Source: Bacteroidales bacterium (lineage in GTDB: Bacteria; Bacteroidota; Bacteroidia; Bacteroidales; UBA932). Taken from it: DNA of 39,442 nt. The first letter of the stretch is position 1. Every line of letters begins with the position of its first letter. Under the pieces are notes generated by a model that was not told where the DNA came from, made no database searches, and was given only the letters and a program-made list of their open reading frames with translations. The position numbers were made by a program, and so were the translations under genes. Shown in pieces: positions 34,070 to 39,442 of this stretch. The stretch spans positions 1-39,442 of the forward strand of contig JAEEIQ010000011.1 in NCBI GenBank assembly GCA_016281435.1. The letters run 5' to 3'.

Positions 34070-35137
34070 TCAGTGTGCACTGCGTTTTATCCAAGCCGAA
34101 GGAGACATGCCGACAAACTTCGTGAACGACCGGTAAAAGGATGGAAATGAGGCGAAACCGGAATCCGAGGCGACGCCGGCAATGGATTTCTCATCATCTT
34201 CTCCGGAATTTTCAAGAAGTTTCTTCGCATACCCGATCCTGCGGGAGTTGACATAATCCGAAAAAGACATTCCCGCGACGTTGTTGATCGCCTTGGAGAC
34301 ATAGGTCCTGTTGGATCCGACGGCTTCGGCCACGTCTGAAATCTTAAGGCCCGGGACGAGATATAGCTTTCCGCTTTCCATCACGGACGAAATACGGGCC
34401 TCGAGCGCAGCATCTTCCTGCTCGGCAAGTACCGATGAAGAATCCGAGGACAGATCATCCTCAAAATCCTTTGCGTAGTACTTGATATTATAACCCGTAT
34501 AAAATATTCCGAACAGCAAGGATGAAAGCACGACGGAAGGAACGCACATAATCAGGGAGGCTCGGAAGAAATTGCGGGCCGTCAGCGTGGACAGCAGGGA
34601 CAGGGCTGCAATGACGGCTATGCAGACAAGCAGGACGGAAGCGCTCTTCAGAGTCTTGCCCTCAGTGTCCGCATAGAAATTCTTCACCTTGTTGTCAAAA
34701 CCGCGGATATCCCTTATTCCGACAATGGCTACCTGCACTATTTCAGCGGCAAAGACGATCTTGCATATAAGGAAGGCAATCCTGCTCCAGTCGGTGGCAT
34801 AAACCACACAAGAAAGGACCGATGCAGGAATAAGGGCGAACAGCACCCTCTGCCATGTAAGTCTGGCCCTGGTCAGCAGATATGTATAACAGTAAAACAA
34901 AGGGTATGCTGCCAATGCACTGAAAAGCAAGACGGCGTCCGCCCAAGACGGGATCTGCCCACCGGAGACAATGAACCATCCGCTGAAGAAAAACAGTATG
35001 ACGCACGTCACGATGAACACGACCAAAAAACGTTGCGGTGCCTTCAGGGACTTGAACACCACGACATACAAGGCCAGGGAGACGAGGCTGACCATGAACG
35101 GGAGAAGCGCAAAGATGGTATAAACGTATTCAGCCAT
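34070..35137 (-). CDS. Seven-helix membrane protein with a C-terminal AraC-type DNA-binding domain
   Basis: From the ATG at 35137 the protein is 355 residues. The N-terminal 215 residues contain seven hydrophobic helices (about 5-28, 36-57, 66-88, 97-115, 121-140, 165-187, 193-213). A linker rich in Asp, Glu and Ser (224-250) leads to an AraC/XylS double helix-turn-helix at about 250-351 (ISDVAEAVGSNRTYVSKAIN and FASFPSFYRSFTKFVGMSPSAW). This is a membrane-tethered regulator type common in Bacteroidota. I preferred 35137 over an upstream start because it begins just before the first helix and overlaps the rmuC end by only 8 bases. The signal sensed and the targets are unknown. Confidence 0.87.
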   Translation of the reverse strand: MAEYVYTIFALLPFMVSLVSLALYVVVFKSLKAPQRFLVVFIVTCVILFFFSGWFIVSGGQIPSWADAVLLFSALAAYPLFYCYTYLLTRARLTWQRVLFALIPASVLSCVVYATDWSRIAFLICKIVFAAEIVQVAIVGIRDIRGFDNKVKNFYADTEGKTLKSASVLLVCIAVIAALSLLSTLTARNFFRASLIMCVPSVVLSSLLFGIFYTGYNIKYYAKDFEDDLSSDSSSVLAEQEDAALEARISSVMESGKLYLVPGLKISDVAEAVGSNRTYVSKAINNVAGMSFSDYVNSRRIGYAKKLLENSGEDDEKSIAGVASDSGFASFPSFYRSFTKFVGMSPSAWIKRSAH

Positions 35138-36446
35138 TCCCCTCAGAAATATTTTCAGCAGGATAAACCGGTCCGAGGGCTGGCAGCGCATTCTTCCCTG
35201 AAGGAGCCGGAACCCCGTGGTCAATGGCCCTGCGAGCTGCCTTGACTATGCTCTGCCGGCCGTCGACAAGACGCTGGCTGTTATCCCGGAAATCCTTGAG
35301 GACACGCTCCAGGTCGGCTTCAACCTCCGCATTGCAACGGCAGAACAAACCGACACGCTCGACCATGTCGCGCGCCGCTTCGATGATTTCCCCTATATTC
35401 TCCATCTGCTCCTTCTGCACCCACGCAGTACGGATGAGGCGCAGGAACGGTATCAGCGTTTCTTCCGTCGTGATCAGCACGTTCTGCCTGAATGCCTCTG
35501 CAAAGATGTCCTTGTCCTCCATCTTCGCCAGCTGATACGCCCCGTAATTGGGTATGAACATGATGACGTAGTCGAGGGTCTTGCGTCCGACGACGTATTT
35601 CTGATATTCCTTTCCGGTGAGTTCCCTTATGTGGCTGCGGACTGATTCAAGATTGCGGGCGGAAGCAGCAGCCCGTTCTTCCTCGTTTTCAGCGGCGAAA
35701 TAATCGGCAAGTGCCGTAAGGGAGACCTTTGAATCGATGAGGATATCGGTGTCGTCCGGGAAATGGAGCGCGAAGTCCGGGCGCATTGTTTTCCCGGTAT
35801 CTTCGTTCTGGATACGGTTTCCCTTCTTGTCACGGAGCCAGAACTCGGCGTCATAGTCATGCCCTTCGCGCAGCCCCTCCCCTTTCAGGATATTCTCAAG
35901 GATGGTCTCTCCGAAAATTCCCTGGACCTTGCTCTGCCCTTTCAGGGCCTTTGCAAGATCCTCAGCCGTATTCCCTATGGATTCAGTCTGCTCCTTAAGA
36001 TGCCTGACCGTTTCGGCAAATTGCGTCTTTATCGACGAACTTTCTTCGGCCTGGGTCTTTTTCTGCGCATCGAAAGCCTCCTTCATGTCCCGGATATCCT
36101 TGTTGAGGGATCCGGTTACCATCCGCATCGTTTCGGCCGCTTCTTTCTTCAGCGCCTCTTCCCTGGCCTTCAGGATTTTTTCGTTCTCGAGGGCAAGTGC
36201 CATCTTCGCGGCTTCGATGGACTTCTCCTGCGCCGACTTTATTTCTTCCAGTGCCCTTGAATGCTGCTCCTTCTCGTTCGAGAGCAGCTGCGCGGCAGCC
36301 CTGGCTTCGGCCTCCATGCGAATGATCTCCGCATCCTTCGACCGGATCTTTTCACGCAGCCTGCCGTTGGAAACCAGCCACAAAATGATGACGACCAGAA
36401 TGACCGCCAGGGAGACTGCAATTATTATAACGCTCGTAATATCCAT
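35130..36446 (-). CDS. rmuC: DNA recombination protein RmuC
   Basis: RmuC is a predicted nuclease that limits inversions and other rearrangements at repeats; its exact activity is not settled. The 438-residue protein has an N-terminal membrane helix (4-25), a long coiled coil (about 30-165) and the RmuC domain (about 170-420), with the PD-(D/E)XK-like residues in MRPDFALHF (221-229) and LIDSK (236-240). The length is usual. Its end overlaps the regulator gene by 8 bases and it follows the DUF5723 gene by 3 bases. Confidence 0.92.
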   Translation of the reverse strand: MDITSVIIIAVSLAVILVVIILWLVSNGRLREKIRSKDAEIIRMEAEARAAAQLLSNEKEQHSRALEEIKSAQEKSIEAAKMALALENEKILKAREEALKKEAAETMRMVTGSLNKDIRDMKEAFDAQKKTQAEESSSIKTQFAETVRHLKEQTESIGNTAEDLAKALKGQSKVQGIFGETILENILKGEGLREGHDYDAEFWLRDKKGNRIQNEDTGKTMRPDFALHFPDDTDILIDSKVSLTALADYFAAENEEERAAASARNLESVRSHIRELTGKEYQKYVVGRKTLDYVIMFIPNYGAYQLAKMEDKDIFAEAFRQNVLITTEETLIPFLRLIRTAWVQKEQMENIGEIIEAARDMVERVGLFCRCNAEVEADLERVLKDFRDNSQRLVDGRQSIVKAARRAIDHGVPAPSGKNALPALGPVYPAENISEGNG

Positions 36447-36449
36447 CGA

Positions 36450-37799
36450 TCAAAGATTATAAGTCAGGCCGACTGTAAGGCGTTTGCTCTGGGCTTTGAG
36501 AGGGGTATGAGTGTAGGGAATGGTGCCGCCGAATCCGCTCTGGAGGCCTGCGTTGATGTGGAACTTGAGAACCGCTGCGCTGAGGGCGACACCCCATACG
36601 GGGCCATAGTCGCCGAAACCTGCATTGGCGGTCACCCCGATCCTCGCGGAAGGATTCCACGCCAAGCAGAAACGGCATTCCTTGTATGACATGCCCTGCC
36701 ACCCAGTCAGGGTACCGGTCACGCCGGCGGAGAGAGGCTTGTACATGGGCAGGCTGTACCTGGCCGCAGCATTGAGGGTGAATGGAGTGGCTTCGGGTTT
36801 GATCTTTTTCTTCGCTTCCTTGATCTTGAGGGATTTCATGAATTCATTGCCGACTTCATTCAGACGGACCATGAGCTGGCCGTTCTGCAGTTCGTCGTAG
36901 GTGAGGGTCTCCAGCCCGGTGAACTCGGTGGTGCCGGAGGAATAGCCAGCATTGCCATAGTACCAGAGGAGGCCGCCGAGGTCGAGGACGGAAGCGGAAA
37001 CGGTTAGCCCTTCAACGGGAGTGACCAGGATCCCGAGGTCCAGGGCGAGGCCAGCTCCGGATGGCAGTTTCCACTTATCTTTGGCACTGATGTCAAGGAA
37101 GTTGATGTATCCTTCATCATTGACCTTCATTTTCCCGATACGGCTTGTAAGGTCGACTTCGGCTTCAACATCGGCGACGTATTTCTCTTCGGAGAAACTC
37201 AGGTCGAAACGGGTGACATTGTAACGGACGGATTCAACTCCGGCAAGAAGTTTGGCTCGCGCTCCGACGGAGATCATGTCGGAAAGCTTCCACGAACAGC
37301 CCCAGGCCATTTCAAGGTAAGCTTTGCCGCCGATCCGAAGGTCGCCGAGATCATAGGTGCCCTTTCCTGTACCATTCTTCAGTATCTCGAAGACTTCGCG
37401 TGGCACGGAGACGTCGTATTGGGAGCGGATGTTAGCTTCCAGTGTCTGGTATGTGCCGTTTCCGCGCCAGCCGTATGAGAAAAGGTTGAAGTTGATATTG
37501 CCGTTGAAATAGTTGTCTTCCTTGAGACTGCCTAGGAATGTGCCTGCCGGGACGCTGCTGTGGAGTGCCGTTACGACGCCGTCATCAGCAGGATAGAGGA
37601 AGGCCGCGGCGCCGACATTATTGCGCTGGTGGTTCTCCCACTGGCCTACACTGAGGAATCCGCTTTCATTTGATATGGCAGGATTGTAGCGATAGGACAG
37701 GGTGTAGCCGTCGAGGAACAAGGCTTCCTGAAAGGTCTGCGCAGATACCGGGATTGCAGCAAGCATGAGCGCAATTACAGATATTGAAGTCTTTTTCAT
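36450..37799 (-). CDS. DUF5723 family outer-membrane protein
   Basis: The 449-residue protein has a signal peptide cut near SAQ-T (residue 20). It then has a repeating pattern of amphipathic strands ending in LTVGLTYNL, with a C-terminal aromatic/hydrophobic strand as in outer-membrane beta-barrels. It fits DUF5723, a Bacteroidota family of unknown function related to the PorV/FadL-like barrel group. An Asn-Pro-Ala start (YRYNPAISNESGF) is common to the family. A 6-base gap separates it from the upstream lipoprotein gene, so the two probably work together at the outer membrane. Confidence 0.78.
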   Translation of the reverse strand: MKKTSISVIALMLAAIPVSAQTFQEALFLDGYTLSYRYNPAISNESGFLSVGQWENHQRNNVGAAAFLYPADDGVVTALHSSVPAGTFLGSLKEDNYFNGNINFNLFSYGWRGNGTYQTLEANIRSQYDVSVPREVFEILKNGTGKGTYDLGDLRIGGKAYLEMAWGCSWKLSDMISVGARAKLLAGVESVRYNVTRFDLSFSEEKYVADVEAEVDLTSRIGKMKVNDEGYINFLDISAKDKWKLPSGAGLALDLGILVTPVEGLTVSASVLDLGGLLWYYGNAGYSSGTTEFTGLETLTYDELQNGQLMVRLNEVGNEFMKSLKIKEAKKKIKPEATPFTLNAAARYSLPMYKPLSAGVTGTLTGWQGMSYKECRFCLAWNPSARIGVTANAGFGDYGPVWGVALSAAVLKFHINAGLQSGFGGTIPYTHTPLKAQSKRLTVGLTYNL

Positions 37800-37805
37800 G
37801 GCACT

Positions 37806-38960
37806 TTATTTTTCGGGGATGGTTATCCCGCCGCTGATTTTTGCGGAGGAAGACTGAATGGTAAGGCCCTGCTTTGTGGAGATGGCTACTCCGCCGCATC
37901 CGCTCTGGGCGTTGATCTTGAATGCGATATACAGCCTGTTGATGTCAGGTATGGTCCCTTCGCGGGCCTCGACTACGAGTTTGACCGGAGTGAGACCGGG
38001 ATTCTCAATGGAGCCGCCCTGTATGGTGATATCCTGGGTGATGGAGACATCCTCGACCTCTTCAGCGCCCTCTGTCGCGGCAGGCTTGATTATAGCCAGG
38101 CTGTCGATTGTCACGGAAAGAGGGAGAGTGTTCTCCAGGGTGAAGGAGATTTCGCATTTATGAAGATTGAACTGACCGATGGGCAAGGCAAGGTCCTCGA
38201 GTATTGTGGACTGCTCGAGGGCGAAGCTTTCCATTATGCCGATCTTGCATTGATAGAGACTGCTGAAGGTGAATACGTCACTCACCGTGTCATCAGTCAG
38301 CTTATCCGACGGATTGGCAGGCATTTCCATGGTCAGGTCATCAAGTGAGATGAACGAGACAGGGTCTGTCGCGGTTGACGGAAGGTCGAGGGAGTAAATG
38401 ATGTAGGGTTCGGGCTGCCGCCTATTGATATTGAAGTCAAGCGGGACGGAGGAATCATATGTAGACGTATATGTGTCGTCGTAGCAGGTGACCGAAGCGT
38501 CGGCCTTGAAGGCGACCGCCTGGCTCAGGGGATTTGTCGCCTGTATGTCGACATGTTGTTCCAGAGCCTGCAAACCTACCCAGGACATCAGGGAGACGAT
38601 GCCCCCCGCATCCGAAGACTGGTCGCCCGGGCTCCACGTGAAAGGCACACTAGGATCCGGGACACTGCTTTCCATACTGTAGACGTTCACGGAATAAAGG
38701 TCCGACTTGCCTTTCATCAACAGCGAGCCGTCCGTGGGATCTTCCTCTATATAGTCGGCGAAGATCGCCCCTATGGAGGAGTTCATAAGGGTGGACATCA
38801 CGGTGATGGGGCCTATGCTGCCAAGAGGGATGCTGATTTCATCCTCGAACAGCGTAATTTCCTTTTTAAGGCGTCCTTCGGAGATATCGTAGTCTCTGTT
38901 CGAACATCCGGAGAGCACGGCCAATGCCGTCAGGACAGGCACAAAAAAAGTGTTTTTCAT
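37806..38960 (-). CDS. Lipoprotein of unknown function, paired with DUF5723
   Basis: The 384-residue protein starts with a lipoprotein signal (lipobox LSGC, Cys19) and is then rich in beta-strand, Ser, Thr, Asp and Ile. It has repeated phrases about order and sign, such as ISIPLGSIGPI (about 43-53) and LPLSVTIDSL, reminiscent of Bacteroidota surface lipoproteins with Ig-like or LEA-type domains. I do not recognise the family. A good promoter lies 24 bases upstream of its ATG, so it is the first gene of the lipoprotein-DUF5723-rmuC-regulator operon. Confidence 0.75.
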   Translation of the reverse strand: MKNTFFVPVLTALAVLSGCSNRDYDISEGRLKKEITLFEDEISIPLGSIGPITVMSTLMNSSIGAIFADYIEEDPTDGSLLMKGKSDLYSVNVYSMESSVPDPSVPFTWSPGDQSSDAGGIVSLMSWVGLQALEQHVDIQATNPLSQAVAFKADASVTCYDDTYTSTYDSSVPLDFNINRRQPEPYIIYSLDLPSTATDPVSFISLDDLTMEMPANPSDKLTDDTVSDVFTFSSLYQCKIGIMESFALEQSTILEDLALPIGQFNLHKCEISFTLENTLPLSVTIDSLAIIKPAATEGAEEVEDVSITQDITIQGGSIENPGLTPVKLVVEAREGTIPDINRLYIAFKINAQSGCGGVAISTKQGLTIQSSSAKISGGITIPEK

Positions 38961-38983
38961 TTCGGTTATAGTATAGTATCCTG

Positions 38984-39014
38984 CAAAGATACTTCAAATG
39001 GCGTCCGAATGCAA
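38984..39014 (-). promoter_or_regulatory. Promoter of the lipoprotein-DUF5723-rmuC-regulator operon
   Basis: On the minus strand TTG (39014 to 39012), 20 bases, then TATCTTTG (38991 to 38984) matches the Bacteroidota consensus exactly. Transcription should begin near 38977, giving a leader of about 17 bases before the ATG at 38960. Confidence 0.75.
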
Positions 39015-39036
39015 GTCTATTTGCAAGGTTAAAAAG

Positions 39037-39066
39037 ATTGTTTCATTTTGCAAAATGCGAAACAAT
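39037..39066. promoter_or_regulatory. 30-base nested dyad, candidate operator
   Basis: The outer arms ATTGTTTC (39037-39044) and GAAACAAT (39059-39066) are perfect inverted repeats, and the inner ATTTTGCAAAAT (39045-39056) is a perfect 12-base palindrome; only GC at 39057-39058 breaks the symmetry. The site ends 22 bases upstream of the -33 box of the leftward operon, a usual place for a regulator. The arms TGTTTC/GAAACA equal parS half-sites, but the spacing does not fit parS. No T run follows, so it is not a terminator. Confidence 0.5.
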
Positions 39067-39329
39067 ATGGGAAGTCTGAGGGTAATAAATAGACAGAAAA
39101 AGCCAAGGCAAAAACCTCGGCCAATCTTCGCAACTATTTAATTATCAAATCAATATTCTTCCTCGTTAAACATATGGTGTAATTGTTCTATGCTACTTAT
39201 TATCAGCCAGTTACACTTGTATTCAAAAACTTGGATAGCCACAGGGGAAGCCTGAGGCAGGCTGATAGTCTCTAATTGACATGATACTACCTGTTTTTAC
39301 TGTCCCTGATAGATATCTATGCCATTCTT
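39067..39329. other. AT-rich intergenic stretch without a recognisable gene
   Basis: This part of the roughly 400-base gap is clearly richer in A and T than the genes around it. It contains two small hairpins (39102-39108 with 39115-39121, one mismatch; and AGCCTG 39249-39254 with CAGGCT 39258-39263) and an imperfect repeat GGGAAGYCTGAGG near 39069 and 39246. No open reading frame with family-like sequence was seen on either strand. It could be untranslated leader, an unknown RNA, or a decayed insertion. Confidence 0.4.
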
Positions 39330-39360
39330 TTTGATTACTGATGCAGAATGAGTATTTTTG
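39330..39360 (+). promoter_or_regulatory. Promoter for the right-edge lipoprotein gene
   Basis: TTTG (39330-39333), 19 bases, then TATTTTTG (39353-39360) matches the Bacteroidota consensus exactly. The next ATG in a sensible frame is at 39368, so the mRNA would be leaderless or carry only a few bases. Confidence 0.65.
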
Positions 39361-39367
39361 CTATGCC

Positions 39368-39442
39368 ATGTTTAGAAGATTTATTATCCTACTGTTAACA
39401 GTCCTTCTCTCCTATGCTTGTTCTTGTGGGCCCAAGAAGCAG
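39368..39442 (+). CDS. N-terminal fragment of a lipoprotein, runs off the window
   Basis: The first 25 codons encode a positively charged start (MFRR), a hydrophobic core and the lipobox LSYAC (Cys18), followed by SCGPKKQ. This is a lipoprotein signal peptide; the mature part lies beyond the window. An ATG at 39363 is in another frame and stops after a few codons. The exact promoter match just upstream supports the gene. A 12-base palindrome ACTGTTAACAGT (39391-39402) is within the coding part and is probably incidental. Confidence 0.65.
   Translation, partial: MFRRFIILLLTVLLSYACSCGPKKQ

Noticed and set aside
39037..39066. parS site
   Set aside because: The arms resemble parS half-sites, but the central spacing is about 14 bases instead of 4, and the site is some 38 kb from parAB in this window.
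39067..39329. Possible remnant of an insertion sequence
   Set aside because: The stretch is AT-rich with small inverted repeats, but no transposase fragment, terminal inverted repeats or target duplication could be seen.
1..39442. CRISPR arrays, tRNA or rRNA genes, prophage or integrative element
   Set aside because: No regular repeats with spacers, no recognisable tRNA or rRNA, and no integrase, transposase or phage structural gene was found.

Overview
This window comes from a GC-rich member of the Bacteroidota, most likely order Bacteroidales. The evidence is the set of Bacteroidota-typical families (DUF5683, DUF4954, DUF5723, a 7TM AraC-type regulator and a succinylornithine-type transcarbamylase). 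Several promoters also fit the Bacteroidota consensus (TTTG or TTG, about 19-21 bases, TAnnTTTG), and recognisable Shine-Dalgarno sequences are scarce. I cannot name a genus. Gene density is very high and many neighbours overlap by 4 or 8 bases. No mobile element, tRNA, rRNA or CRISPR array was seen.

Layout. (1) 156-8521 (+): parA, parB, DUF5683, GH88 lipoprotein, LysM lytic transglycosylase, DUF4954 beta-helix protein and a short mannose-1-phosphate guanylyltransferase. (2) 13516-8516 (-): potA-potB-potC-potD-nadE, a polyamine ABC importer plus NAD synthetase; its last gene overlaps the 3' end of the previous block by 6 bases. (3) 13621-18369 (+): carB, a MenA-like prenyltransferase and a CPBP membrane protease, divergent from potA across a 104-base region with a perfect dyad. 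(4) 18371-26845 (+): a compact arginine operon, argR::GNAT fusion-argG-argC-argD-argF'-argB-argE-argH, with an ArgR-box-like promoter at the front and a strong intrinsic terminator that starts inside the last codons of argH. If the GNAT half is the acylglutamate synthase, all eight steps from glutamate to arginine are here, using the acylated-citrulline route. (5) 26859-33880 (+): small alarmone synthetase, small alarmone hydrolase, APH-like kinase, a membrane sensor SpoIIE phosphatase fused to an RsbW-like kinase domain, an RsbV-like STAS protein and an M13 metallopeptidase. (6) 33882-33988 (-): a candidate three-hairpin small RNA with a perfect promoter and a strong terminator. (7) 38960-34070 (-): an unknown lipoprotein, a DUF5723 outer-membrane protein, RmuC and a seven-helix AraC-type regulator. 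(8) An AT-rich 400-base gap, then the first 25 codons of a lipoprotein running off the right edge.

The most interesting items are the arginine repressor fused to the probable first enzyme of the pathway it would repress, with an ARG-box candidate in its own promoter; the transcarbamylase carrying serine at the acetyl/succinyl specificity position; the split alarmone synthetase/hydrolase pair joined to a partner-switching module; and the undescribed structured RNA at 33.9 kb.
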